From contig CM056734.1 of assembly GCA_029844215.1 (NCBI GenBank), positions 12,410,501 to 12,474,500 of the forward strand: 64,000 nucleotides of DNA, given 5' to 3'. The notes under the pieces were generated by a model. That model ran no database searches, was not told where the DNA came from, and was given only the letters and a program-made list of their open reading frames with translations. The position numbers and the translations under genes are program-made. This stretch comes from Przewalskia tangutica (Eukaryota > Streptophyta > Magnoliopsida > Solanales > Solanaceae). Numbering within the stretch: position 1 is the first letter of the stretch; each line of letters begins with the position of its first letter. This document shows, one piece after another, positions 35,490 through 46,973 of the stretch.

Positions 35490-37440
35490 AGAAACAGTTT
35501 CTGGATGTTGCCTTCAATGTTGGGTCAACATTTGAGGCAACATTGAGATAAAACGAGATAAACCTTGTTAGAGTAAATGCAGCGGAAAAGTAAAAGAACA
35601 CAAAGTTTATATTTTCAAGGGTATATATTAATATCCCTTGATGGTCGGTGACTAAAAGAATTGTATAAATTATATACAATTACAAATGAATTTCTTTTAC
35701 AAGATAAAACATAAAATACGAAAAAGAAATTACAAACAAAATGAAGTCGCAGATGACTTCGCCTAAAGTCACAAATTCTAAAAGATAAAATACAACATCT
35801 TCATTACACTCGCTTGAACAATGAGCTTAATCTAGAATAGAGATAACGATTGCAATGTGGGACAAGAATTTAGGGATGTCAGTGGGGCGGGTAAATGTGG
35901 GTACCGCCCCGCACCCGCTCCAGTTGGGGCGGGTATGGAGGATGGTTTGATGGGTGATGGGGCGGGTATGGGTATCAAAAGTGCTACCCGCCATGGGTAG
36001 TGGGGCGGAGGTGGATTTCATATAAGACCGCACCGCACCCGCCCGCCCCGCTACTCCGCCTGCACCCGCACCGCCTGCACCGCCTTTCTTCCTTTATAAT
36101 ACCATACGTGCATTTCACTCTCAAATTTAGCATCCTTTCTCCTTCTCCGAAGTAAAACTCACTATATTTGCCTTACAAAAATCTCTCTCTATACCACTTA
36201 TTTACAAAGTACCAAACAAGTAGAGATATAAAGTATAACAAGACGAAGTGTTGCATAAAAATGGAATGATCAGGCGCCATCGATAATAGCGGTGGGATTA
36301 TTCATATTATTGTCACCGGTCGCTATTCCAGATTGCCTTCAAGAACAAGATTCATGAGTTCGAATATGTACACCAAATGAGATTTCAAGATTGCTCATAC
36401 CATCTTATACTTTTGTATATTTACCCTTTGTATTATCGCTTTAATCTCCACGTAGTCCGATTTTTCCTTCCTCCAATCAAGATTTAGTAATAATCGTAAC
36501 CTTTTTGTGTTTCTTCCCCGTATAGTTATACTATTTCACAGGTAATTCTAAAAGTGTTTTTCAGGGTGTTATCATGATCAGTTCATGCAAATGAAATCAA
36601 CATTTTTTTATCATGAGATACTCTCTATATCTTCAAGATACTACATAGTATCTTTAAACTAGCTACTTAGGTTCATAGATGTTAGAGATTCACTATTAAA
36701 AAAACAAAATTCTGCTATGCAGTTTCATTCAACTTATTTAGGTGGGTACCCGTCGGGTAAGTGGGTACCCGCCTGGGATAGGTGGGGCGGGGGCGGATGG
36801 AGGAATTACTATCCGTGATGGGTGGTGGGGCGGGGATGGGGGTGGGTTTTAGGTGGCGAATGCGGGTATGGGTACCGCCCGCCCGCCCGCCCATCGACAT
36901 CCACAAACAAGATGTTGTTAAAACAACTATAGGCTAATTGTTGATCCAGTTTTCTATTGTAAAATCTGAGAGCTCTCTTGACTTGTTGTCGTTGTAATTA
37001 TGGATATCGAATGCACTGAAGTTCCCCTCTGTTTATAGTGTGAAACTTCCCTTGAAATCTTCACTGCTTGTTGTGGAGGTTGAGTAAAATGTGGCAGCAG
37101 CATTGACCGATTCATCCTCCTGAAAATCCTCAACTTCTTCCTGAAAATCCTCACGTTTTGGACTGAGTCTTCCTCTGCTTTCTCTACAAGCTTTGACTGA
37201 GTTTTCCACCACCTTTTAAACACAACAGACTTGTGAGCTAGCCTGCGTTATTTTTTACTCGCAGTAACTTCTCCTGCTTAGGCCGGAAGAATAAGCAAAA
37301 CTATTACATAAATGTTGGCTGAAATGTTGCCACAACATCGCACACAACATTCTTGTCCACACAAGAAATGTTGTCCTGAGTATTTTCAGATGTTGCCACA
37401 ACATCCTTCCAACATCAACACATACAACCAACCCCACCGA
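35490..37440. repeat. Unclassified repeat-like sequence split by a hAT MITE
   Basis: Motifs of the form ATGTTGCCACAACATC or AATGTTGGGTCAACATT recur on both sides of the MITE at 35871-36904 (near 35503-35540 and 37311-37420). They are partly palindromic. The flank may be one LTR-like sequence, but no LTR ends or coding region could be assigned. Confidence 0.25.
35871..36904. mobile_element. GC-rich hAT MITE, second copy
   Basis: The left end TAGGGATGTCAGTGGGGCGG is, inverted, the right end of the 700-bp MITE at 62177-62876, and the sequence stays similar through GGGTACCGCCCCGCACCCGC. The right end (GCCCGCCCATCGACATCCACA) is a diverged counterpart of the other terminus. Flanks CAAGAATT and AACAAGAT do not match as an 8-bp duplication, so the right border is uncertain. 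The interior (36070-36720) differs from the other copy and is AT-rich with no frame. Confidence 0.65.
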
Positions 37441-37778
37441 AAATGTTTAATTTGTAATTAGAAAGTAGACAAATTATTAGTTACTTGCACATTCTTTTGC
37501 ATTATCATAAAGTATTTTAATTTGATTTTTATTTGCCACTCTCCATAATATGGATATTGAATAGTTATACTTTTTCTTCTTTTTTCATTGAATAGTTTGG
37601 CTTGTGAAACTCATCTACCATAGTAAAAAGGCACTAAGGAAATTAAAGTGATTTAACGCCTAGAACATTCTTGATTAAGATTATTATCTTTGTAGAAAAT
37701 AGAAGAAAAGAAGTTGTCAAACACTTAATGATTGATTTGTTGTGATAAATGACAAATTTGTGGAATTTGATGTGTCAT

Positions 37779-39570
37779 CAGTGGCGGACGCAGAGAATTT
37801 TCCAATCGGGTGCACATATTTAATAAAGTTTACAAATCATTCGGGTACCCAAATTTAATAAAGTTTACAAATCATAATTGTCCCCTACGCGTTTTCATAT
37901 TTTGAAAACATTTAATTACATCATCATTTGTAACACTCTTAAGTTTCAATCTTCCTATTCAATGTCACCTAGTCAAAAATGCAGAGAGGAGGAAACAATG
38001 CCCAAAAAACCTAGTTTCACTTTTCTTTTGAAAATGCAACGACCAAGTAATATAGGAAGCATACGGGCGATAAATGAAGATTGGGAGATTACCATAAAGA
38101 GGATTACTGATATTATGGTTGCATAGTTGCAATTTTAAAGTGAGTAATATATTTTCAATCAGTCACATGAAGTCCAACCCGTAGAAACTATTTCCACAAA
38201 TGTGCAAGAGACCAGATAGGTCATTCCAATACATGTATAGAGAAAAACAAAACGAAGAAGAGACTGAAACTAGAAGTTTCTAATCTCTTCAAAGTTCAAG
38301 ATTCCCTTCATTCGTTAATTATATTGCAAGCTAAAGAACTTCATGAAAGAAAAAAAAGTCCTCAAAGTCCTAATATTACACCAAGAAATCTACCATCATT
38401 CTAGTGTTTTAAAGTAGAAGTAGCAGAAGGTAACAATACTTACAGTTCAGTCACCACACGAGCATTTCCCCTCCTCAAAGCGATGAAATCGATTGTTATC
38501 CCCCACTATAATTACTCTTTTGGTGCACTTTGAAATAACCTTTATTGCATTGTGACAATCACCACATACACACAAGTTTTTCATAACTCGAATAGGCCTT
38601 TCGGGTGGAAAGGTGATAAGCGCAAAAGCAATGACTAGTCTTTCGCTGTGACACCTGATAGTCTCACTCTTTTCCTCGGTAAGAACTGCAGAACACATAA
38701 TTTGTGTCTGCAACATACCCGGCTTGTTCCATGTAATCACCCAATTCATCCAATTTTTCATATATCTCCTTAGACTTTGAGTGAGACCTATCTCCAACAG
38801 TGTATGTACTTTATTTCCCTCCTCAACCCAATTCAGACCAGTTTCCTTTTTTACACCTCTGAGATTTTCCTAGCTTTGACGGCCTCTTGATATCTATCTA
38901 CCAGCACCAGCATATGCGTTGGAAAGTAGCACATGTACGCCTGAGCTAACAGGACATAACTCAAAGACCCTGTCGGCCACATAAGCTGCCAATTCAGTGT
39001 TTCTAGAACCATCCCAGCATGATTACAAGCATATAACACACATAAAAAGGTAATGAAATTTGGCTTCATTCCAACACTCTCTATTTCTTTAAACAAGCCA
39101 AATACCTTTTTCGTGTGCCCGTGTTGAGCACAAGCAATCAACATTGAATTTCACATCCCTAAATTCCTGACTGGAACCTCATCAAAAACACGATAAGCGC
39201 CTTCAACAAGACCACACTTGGAGTACAAAGATATCAGGACACTTCCAATAAAGCTCGGCGAATCATAGCTAGTTTTCAGGCATTTCATCAAACGCTTTCC
39301 GAGCAATCTCAATCTTCTCGCATTTCGCATACATATCCACCACAGAACTCCCTACAAACACATCAGACTCAAACCCAATTTTCAAAGCAAAGCAATGAAT
39401 CGATTCCCCAAGAAATGGGTGTTTATTCTGGGCAAGTGAAGAGATAACTGAACTCCAATTAAGGTGGGTCACGTTGAAAATGATAGGTGGGTCATCTTGT
39501 AAAACAACGTCGTCTTACAAGGTGATAAAAAATAATAATTTGAAAGTGGCATCACTTGTGTCCGCCACTG
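37779..39570. mobile_element. hAT-type element carrying a PPR-DYW gene fragment
   Basis: Left end CAGTGGCGGACGCAGAG; right end, inverted, CAGTGGCGGACACAAGTG; the first 11 bases are identical inverted repeats. Both sides carry the same 8-bp duplication TGTGTCAT (37771-37778 and 39571-39578), the hAT signature. CAGTGGCGGA is a common hAT terminus in Solanaceae. The element is 1792 bp with no transposase. Instead about 1 kb of its interior (38447-39472, minus strand) is a broken PPR-DYW gene. It reads as a nonautonomous element that has taken up host coding sequence. Confidence 0.85.
38447..39472 (-). pseudogene. PPR-DYW protein fragment inside the hAT element
   Basis: PPR proteins bind organelle RNA, and DYW domains act as C-to-U editing deaminases. 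Fragments in order on the minus strand: at 39472 a PPR stretch with SSVVDMYAKCEKIEIARKAF; after a frame change at about 39270, GSVLISLYSKCGLVEGAYRV and FDEVPVRNLGM, where a TGA replaces a Trp before NSMLIACAQHGHTKKVFGLF; then PNFITFLCVLYACNHAG; then, after internal loss, the DYW domain with RCHSERLVIAFALI, CGDCHNAIKVISKC and GKCSCGD. The stop comes where the final Tyr-Trp should follow. The start of the gene is missing and at least two disruptions are present, so it cannot make a normal protein. It is confined within the element's inverted repeats. Confidence 0.85.
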
Positions 39571-40497
39571 TGTGTCATTAGCCCCTAATGTTATGTAATC
39601 AAATTCGTGATTTTGCCACTCAACTTTGAGTTTTTTCCCTTGTTTGATTAATTTCATGTTTTTGTTTAGCGCACTTATATTAGTACACACAAAAACTTGT
39701 TGATTGTGTATGTATAAACCTTTTCTATTTTTATAATTGATGACATTGATCGTTTTTATATTTCTACGTCTAATACAATATTATTGTGTTTCCTTTTTCT
39801 TAATTTATTGCACGCATATAATTTTTCACATAAACATGAACTTTTTAACAGTTAATCATAACAACTAAAACTTTAGATCAAACTCGCATCTTATATAAGT
39901 CGTCAAGATTTTTAATTGCAAGTATATCTACACTACAAGAAAAATGACATACGATGATAGTTAGAGTGTGACGGTTTTTACAACCGCACATACATTTTAG
40001 TTGTTTTCCGCTGACTTCAATGCAACTTACACATAAGTGCGATAATTATATAACCGCCATAAATTTACGATGCATACGCGATAGTTATTTAGACCGTCAC
40101 GCTGTGACGTTTTTTGATGTTGGCTCATTTTATTTGGAGTCGACCGACCCAACCCTTAAAATTCAGCCATCTAAATATACCATTAGTTCGACTTGCATAC
40201 CAAAGAAATCAGCTCTGCCTCTTTCTTTCAAACCAAAATCTGAGCCCTAAACTTCCATACACATTGCACTAAACTTCCATACACATTTCAAATCGAAATT
40301 TGAGTTTCATCTTTCGTTTTTAGCCTTAAATCTGAGCCCTAAATTCTCACTATGTGCAAACCGAAATCTGAGCACATGCAAACCAAAATCCGATCCCTAA
40401 AATCGTTCTAAGCTAAGAAAAATCACTGTGTGCCCTAAAATTGCTGGTTTCGTTGCTGAGCTACAGGTAAAAAATCTGCATTGGTATAGTAAGGCAG

Positions 40498-40677
40498 GGC
40501 TCTACTTTGCTACTTGTAGATGTTCCTCAACACACCCTCATCGGTATTGATACCCAGGTAGGTCTGTATTATTTTTTGGAGTTTGTTGTTTGATTATTTT
40601 ATTGTAAATTTGAGGTGTTTTGTTATTTACAGATGTTTTCGACTGGGCCTAGTTTCAAAGGTGTGAAGATGATTCCT
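40498..40677 (+). pseudogene. AAR2: AAR2 (U5 snRNP assembly factor) 5' exon fragment captured in CACTA
   Basis: Two exon-like pieces. The first ends at 40557 with GSTLLLVDVPQHTLIGIDTQ before a GT donor (CAG|GTAGGT). The second begins at 40633 after TTTACAG with MFSTGPSFKGVKMIP and loses similarity at about 40677. The joined phrase is the N-terminal block of plant AAR2, an assembly factor of the spliceosomal U5 particle, as I recall the family (LLLDVP..TL.GIDTQMF..GP.FKG.KM.PPG). Everything after MIP is missing. A further exon-like piece at 40706-40754 (DFMKPVHYQYVHLHANG in one frame) is not recognised. It is a relic inside a transposon. Confidence 0.7.
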
Positions 40678-40988
40678 GTTGTATTTTTATTTCTAACTGT
40701 TGCAGATTTTATGAAACCTGTGCACTACCAATATGTTCATCTGCATGCCAATGGGTAATGAATCTTAGTTTTTTTTAGCTATCTTTATTGTGATTTGTGT
40801 GCTGTTTTGAGTTTTTAAATGTGAGTTTACTGATTTTGAAATTGGGTTATATTGAAAGGTTGTGCATAATTGGGTTGGCTTCGACTCACACTGCGTTTAG
40901 GATGAAGGAGGAGTTACTTTGGTTGATTTCAATGTGGGGAAATCTGACCGGAGTGGACACAAGGTCACTGGAAAGCATATTTGTGAAC

Positions 40989-41591
40989 TTGACTCACACT
41001 ATCAAAGCTATGGAGCCATTCTTCTTTGTTGTCTTATCTGCTATGTTCTTAGGCGAGGTGTGCTTTAGAATTTAGATGAATATCTTTTACATTTCTATAA
41101 CAAGATCTTGCATTCATTTGTGACAGCAAGGCGAAGAAACTATTTTTCAGCTTTTTTTTCCCTATATTTTCATCTTAATTCAGATTATATTTATGCTTTC
41201 AGTACTTTAAAAAGAAAAGATATTTTAGTTGTTTGTCTACTATCTTATTATAGTTAATGACATTGGATGTGTCTTGTTTATGCAGTTCCCTACCATATGG
41301 GTTTTGTCTTCTCTTGTACCAACTGTTGGTGGAATGGGACTGACATCTATGACTGAGGCATCTTTTAATTGGTGAGGAATTCAACTATTCTATGCTATAT
41401 AATGCCATATGATTTTTGTTGCTTTTTTAGTATATAAATAGGAGATACTTTAGATCAGGTTATATTCCAAAATTTAGTATTCAGATCCCGTGTTGTTGAT
41501 TTTCAGGATTGGATATTGGAGTGCAATGACCTCTAATTTAACCAATCAATCTCGTAATGTCCTCATCAAGAAGTTTATGGTTCGGAAAGAG
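40989..41591 (+). pseudogene. Plastid phosphate-translocator fragment (PEP/phosphate type) captured in CACTA
   Basis: Three exon pieces with GT-AG introns kept in phase: 40989-41057 (LTHTIKAMEPFFFVVLSAMF, LGE), 41286-41371 (FPTIWVLSSLVPTVGGMGLT, SMTEASFNW) and 41507-41591 (IGYWSAMTSNLTNQSRNVLI, KKFMVRKE). This is the middle of a plastid-envelope phosphate antiporter. The wording best fits the phosphoenolpyruvate/phosphate translocator; a triose-phosphate type is the alternative. Both ends of the gene are missing. The retained introns show capture at the DNA level, not by retroposition. An open run continues upstream of 40989 to an ATG at 40899, but I do not recognise that part. Confidence 0.85.
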
Positions 41592-41818
41592 GTAATTTTG
41601 TTCTGTTTCATGCTATTAGATGAGGGTATGAAGAATATATGTACTCAAAGTTGAAGGTTTCTTTGGTTGATGTTTCAAGCTTATTTGAAATGGTAGTTGT
41701 AAGAGCAAACTATTTAAGTGGAAATTTATCTAATATTGAAAAAACTACCAGCTTTTGTCTAGTTCACGATTAGTGGCATCATGGTTTATTTATTATTTTA
41801 CTTCAATGACTGACATAA

Positions 41819-41878
41819 AAAGTTCTCCGGCATGAGGATCTGCAAGGAGCCCCACTTCTGATATTAGCAAACAAGCAG
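41819..41878 (+). pseudogene. ARFRP1-like small GTPase exon fragment captured in CACTA
   Basis: Twenty codons read KVLRHEDLQGAPLLILANKQ and end at a GT donor (CAG|GTAAAG). The phrase matches ADP-ribosylation-factor-related protein 1 of plants (KVLRHEDLQGAPLL(I)(V)ANKQDL). NKQ is the start of the G-protein guanine-specificity motif NKxD, whose Asp would come from the next exon. The next expected exon was not found. A downstream frame at 42015-42236 (ending LENLVPAADDAAQAN) has a VSVEELTRYLD stretch faintly like the next ARFRP1 block, but I do not rely on it. Confidence 0.7.
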
Positions 41879-44592
41879 GTAAAGAGTAATTTGTCAATGA
41901 TAATTATATTTCTATAATCTCTGGATCTAATAATCTTTATACTTATTTGCCAAGAGTAGATGCTTTGTCATTACATTTCTTGTTTTATCGTTATAAAAAA
42001 GGATTCTATTCTACATGTCCTTCATTTGTGCTATAGATATTCCCTTGATTCCTTTATTTGTGTTTTGCTTATATGGCTTCGCCATACTTTTTCCGGAGGG
42101 AGAAAAGAGTCAGTTGGCTGATGACATTAATTCTTTTGTATCAGTGGAAGAGCTTACCCGGTATCTTGATCAATATCTGAAGCATGAGCTAGAGAATTTG
42201 GTTCCTGCAGCAGATGATGCAGCCCAGGCCAATTAGAATGTATGTATGAGTAATGGTTCTTAAATACACTTTTGTAAGTGCACTTCTTTCTTATTGTTTC
42301 CAATCATATTTCTATAGATTAATCTCTCTGGACTTTTTTGCTAATATTAGACAGATATGTGTAGTTGCTTCCCTCCTGCTTTTTGCTCTCTTATTCTGGC
42401 ACTATATTACTACGTTATAGCATAAATGATTTGAAGTGTAGTTTAGTGAACTTCTGGTCAGAAGCAGCAAAACTTTTACATATTGGATCTTGTATAATCC
42501 ATTTATTTCAAAAATCAACTAACCAAAAACAAAGTGTTTGTTTCCTAATTATGTGCGCCATATAGGTTAATAGTCTAGATCTGCTTACCTGACTGAAAAT
42601 GTGAGAACATCAATCTGCTTTTGAATAATTAATTTAAGTTTAATGAAGTTGTCCAAGAGAATACCTTATTTTGGAGCTTCACATTTATCGATTGAAAGAC
42701 AAACAAAGTTGAACCACGAAAAAATGGAATGCATAGTAGCAAGGTAACATAATGAAAAAGATGGATACGAAACACTATTGGTTGATTTGCTAGTTGAGAG
42801 AATGATTGTGTCACGTACTTCTTCATAGGAAATAAGAAAATTTCTCAGGTTGCAAGTTTTTCTCTTTATTTATTTCTTTGTTTTTTTTCATTGATGGAAT
42901 TCAATGGAATGCAAAGTAGTCCCACTGTTGACTACAGTGACAGTGTTTTCTGGTGAGTTGTTGTAGCCAAGTCCTGCCTAGGAGGATTGTTTTCCTGGTT
43001 GACCTTTGTGGCTGAATAAGTATTATGCTTAATCGTCTTTACATGCTCTATTGCCCTACTCTGTTGTGTCTGATGCGGAGAATAGTTTAATACATTAGTC
43101 AAGTCGCCTGAATGCCATTTGAAATTTGTCTTTTTCGGATCATCATCAGTCCTTAGAAGATGTCCTTTAACTCTGCTATTACACTTTCCACGTGTTGGAT
43201 TTATCCTGCATATCATACAACATCTTCAATCATGACGCGGGATGTACATAATTCCTCTAAAGCAAGCAGGTACTGAGCATCATTTTAAGTAACCATCTAA
43301 CAAACTTGTAAAACTGATCAATAGAAAAAAAGAAATCAGAAAAAGAAGAAAGAACCAAATTCTCTAGCTCATGCTTCAGATAGCTGCATTTATAGCGGTA
43401 GCTGATTGATGCTTTACCTCGAACTACTTGGTTGTTTGATGCTACTTGTTACTATGGTTTGGATGCTATTTGCGGCTTCATCTCTGAGACAATAAGGCTA
43501 CACTTATGGACCAATTTGCTATTGATGTTGAGGTTGAAAATGTCACATTTTTCGAGCTATGTTTGAGGTTGAAAATGTCAAATCCTGGATCTGTCTCTGT
43601 TTATGTTGATATACAATTTGCCTATTAATAGATTCATTCAGCCAGAGCAGATGGCCACAATCAGCAGCTTAACCAGCTTAAGGGGGTTGCAATGTTGTTC
43701 AAAAACTTGTCTTCAATGCTTGTGTCAATATTCATTTTTTCCTATTCCTTTTTAACATTATTCACATATCCAGCGTTGATATTTGCCTCTATATATGTAT
43801 AAATGTGTGTATATACAACACCTTTGAAAATATATTGCAATATACAACACCTTTGAAAATATATTGCAATCATTTGGGTCATGAATGTATAATCGTGTTC
43901 ATTTTCCCCGTTCCTGTACTTCAGTAATTGCAGGTTCGTTTTCTTCATATATTTACTTGGTCTGATTTTACTTTATGGATTTACATAATGTGTCATCGAA
44001 AAATGGTCGTACAATGAAATCAGAAACGGATAAAAAAAGTTGAAGAAATTCGAACACCACAGATAAATAATACCATATCAGGAACAAAGAGTTATTACGT
44101 GAATGTTCAAGAAGATATTGTATTTTCGGCCTTCTTGTTGGTCTTGGCCGAGACCATGCATTTATTTTGTTTTGGGACATTTTGTTTTGTAAAACAATTC
44201 ATAAATGTTTCAATATTGTGTATTAAAATGATTTGATTAATTAGTTACATTTTAGTTACAATATGCTATTTTCTCTCCAATTTAACTAATATTGAAAAAA
44301 TATAATAAAAATTAAATTAATTAAAATTAAAATTTATTTAAAAATTTACTGCAAAAAAAAATTTAAATTAATAAAATTTAAATATTTATCGCCAAAATTT
44401 ATAAATTCCCGGGGAAAAAAATCGTGAAATGTGTGACGGTTTATGCCCGTCACACTGTGACGGTTATTTAAACTGTTACCGTAGGGAGGACCTACGGTGA
44501 CACCGGTTACAATGACACTTAGAATAACTGTCATGCACCCCCTACGGTGACAGTTTCTAACCGTCACCGTAGGTCATTTTCTTGTAGTGCTA

Positions 44593-46045
44593 GGATTACT
44601 CGAGTATATATTTGATGTTATATATATATATATATATATATCTTGTGCCACTTTCACGTAAGGAGGATCAATTTAATTGATAATTTAATGTATTTATCAA
44701 TAATAAGTAATTAAATAACTATAGGAATTTAAAATTTAAACAATAGGAGTATTGTTTACATAGCTCAACATCATATATAGTTTTTCAGCAATGATCTGTT
44801 CTCCAGCGAAGCGAACCTAACGCATATCCGATTTCCTAATTCATGTCCGTATTAATCTGTATTATCAATAATTGGTGAACTAATTCTTTAAGATTTTATT
44901 AGATAAATCGTACGGCCAGATCATCTTCATGGTACTAGTTACGTACATAGAGTTTATTTTAACTCGAGATATTAAACTAATGGGGCATAGCCCATGAGGA
45001 TAAGAGTCATTTGTCACTTAACCAAAAAGTGGGCTTAATTATTTTAATAGTTTATATATAAAGCAAGTGTTAATTAAGAAAGCATTGTAAATAAACAGAA
45101 CCCCACATACATAACAATCTGCAGAGAAAAACAGTTGGGACAAGCCATGTGGGTGGATGAATACGGTAAAGGTACGGCCTGGTGGTTTGTCTGGTTATGC
45201 AACAGCCACAGGGCCTAAGAATATTTATTTGTCCTGTCTAATGAAGATTTAAAGTCTTGATTAATTAAGTAGGATTATATTTAAAGTGAAATGTACCATA
45301 TCGGTGATAAATGAGATTTTTGGGCTCCTTATAAGGCTTGGACAATCTTCTTCCTTTTGACAAATGAGATTTCCGAGAAATATATATCCGATCTAACGTA
45401 GGGCCCCGAAAAAAAGGGGCAGAATGCCCCCGGATTGATGAGAGGTGAAAATACCTTTGATCCATAAATGTGCACGCTCCATACTGGATGAGGGATAATC
45501 CTCATTTACTTGAGGTAGCTTTTGGGTGTGAATTAGGTTAAGGCTTAGGCAATTTTTCTCCTTTTGAGCTAGCTTTTGAGGTGTGAGTTAGGCCTAATGG
45601 TTAATTTGACAATATTTTAGGGTTAAGCGATTACAATTAAGTGAAATCAAGAAATGAAATATTGGTGGTTGGGGCTAGGGTAGGGATGGAGAGTGTTCAC
45701 GTAGTTCCAAGTTTTTTAATAACATGGCTTGATGATAGAATGTCACGTGCATTTATCACCATGTGCTTTCGGTATGGTGAATGGTGTGATCCATCCTTTT
45801 CACGGAGATGAATTCATGATATTACATGAAGTTAGTGATTTTAGGATGAGGGTAATTTTATTATGAGAATATATTTTGTTGGTTTTACGGTGGATGTATG
45901 AAAATAGTTTACAATTATTACTAGTGCTTAGAAAGGATAATCAATTACAATTTCAATACACAGCCAGTTTCAATATCACTGTCACAACATCAATAAGTGT
46001 TGATGATCTTGATCTTCGGTCTTTGATCCTTCCTTGAAGTGTTGA
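44593..46045. other. Intergenic, no gene seen
   Basis: AT-rich with stops in all frames. A short GC-rich patch near 45398-45440 is unexplained. Confidence 0.4.
44622..44642. repeat. (TA)n microsatellite
   Basis: An uninterrupted AT/TA dinucleotide run just outside the CACTA right end. Confidence 0.9.
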
Positions 46046-46049
46046 GATG

Positions 46050-46973
46050 TTGGTTGAAACTGTAGCAAGCCCCTTGAGAACAACAACAACAACAATATGT
46101 TTAGAATCTGGAGATATAACAAAATAATTGACTTGATGAGTCGACCAAATTCTTGATCTATCATTAAGATAATATTGCCCCGTATATCCTTTCAACGATT
46201 GTAATGACAACTTATCTCCCAATATAAAACAACAATCAAACAAATGAGCAAAGAGAACTCAAGTGTTCGCTAGAATAGAAGAATCTTTGAGTGTGTAAGA
46301 TTGCAAGAAAGAAAGAGATTTCATCAAGTCTGAAATCATCCAAGTGTAGAGAGTATTTCTCTTATGTTCATTGTGTATATTGTGTCTCTCTTCTCAAATC
46401 TGAAATAAGGCAAGGTTATATAGTTTAAGAAGGATGGGATGTGTTAATTGGGTGTTAATGATTGTTAAGAGGGTTATTTATGAGGCTCAATGAAGAGCCA
46501 AAACGTTCGGGAATAAGTGTTCAACGTTCCAACAACTTAATGACATTAAACCTCTGAAAAACGCCCGCGCCTAAACTCCTGAGAGTTGGCGCCGTGGTCC
46601 TTCAGGGACCAAACTGTAATTATAATAAAGTCTGGGGTCCAAAAAGATAATGTCAGAATAGCCCCGCAGTCTGACCCGGACCGGGAGGGTGGTGGTGGCG
46701 CGCGTGGGCTTAGTCTTGAACCCAAGCACACCTAGGTCCTCCCTCCTTCAAACACATGGGTTACCCCTTGGGGTCTCAATCCCTTATTCAATTTAGAGAC
46801 TTATAACATGAACAAATCTCAATGGAATTTGACGATTCTTGGCCCTACGGTTATCTACTCACTTAGTAGATTACACACATGTAAAGAACCAGGTTCTCCA
46901 ACATGTGAAACCATGATGTTTAAGTCATTGAAGATGGGCGGACCCAACCTCCACCAAAGGCAAATTTCCAACA
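46050..46973 (-). repeat. LTR related to the 10.8-kb Copia family (likely solo)
   Basis: On the minus strand it starts TGTTGGAAATTTGCCTTTGG at 46973. Near its end it has CCTTTCAACG... and TTGATCTATC/GTCGACCAAATTCTTG blocks (46140-46200) that match, inverted, the end of the Copia LTRs at 11560-11620 and 17860-17920. The left end is near 46050 beside an AACAACAACAAC run, but the exact border and target duplication were not found. The usual GC-rich patch lies at 46560-46700. No coding region of the element is adjacent, so it is probably a solo LTR. Confidence 0.65.

Larger units (their letters stand above)
39931..44589. mobile_element. CACTA (CMC/En-Spm) element carrying several host gene fragments
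   Basis: Left end CACTACAAGAAAAATGAC; right end, inverted, CACTACAAGAAAATGACC; flanked by the 3-bp duplication CTA at 39928-39930 and 44590-44592. All three are diagnostic of CACTA transposons. Subterminal copies of GTGACGGTT/AACCGTCAC and CCTACGGTGAC cluster at 44430-44580, with a sparser set at 39960-40110, as expected for transposase-binding repeats. The 4659-bp element has no transposase. Its interior has plant-type exons and introns from at least three genes, all on the plus strand (40498-40677, 40989-41591, 41819-41878). The region 42900-44420 is AT-rich with a 26-bp tandem duplication near 43815-43868. Confidence 0.9.

Noticed and set aside
42015..42236. Frame in the CACTA element ending LENLVPAADDAAQAN
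   Set aside because: It has a faint likeness to the block after NKQD in ARFRP1 (VS.EE..RYLD), but the match is short and the rest does not fit, so I did not name it.
42932..43216. Minus-strand 94-codon frame in the CACTA element
   Set aside because: No recognisable family; opposite to the captured exons. Probably chance.
46546..46731. Pro/Arg-rich minus frame
   Set aside because: Lies in the GC island of the Copia-family LTR. An open frame there is a composition effect.
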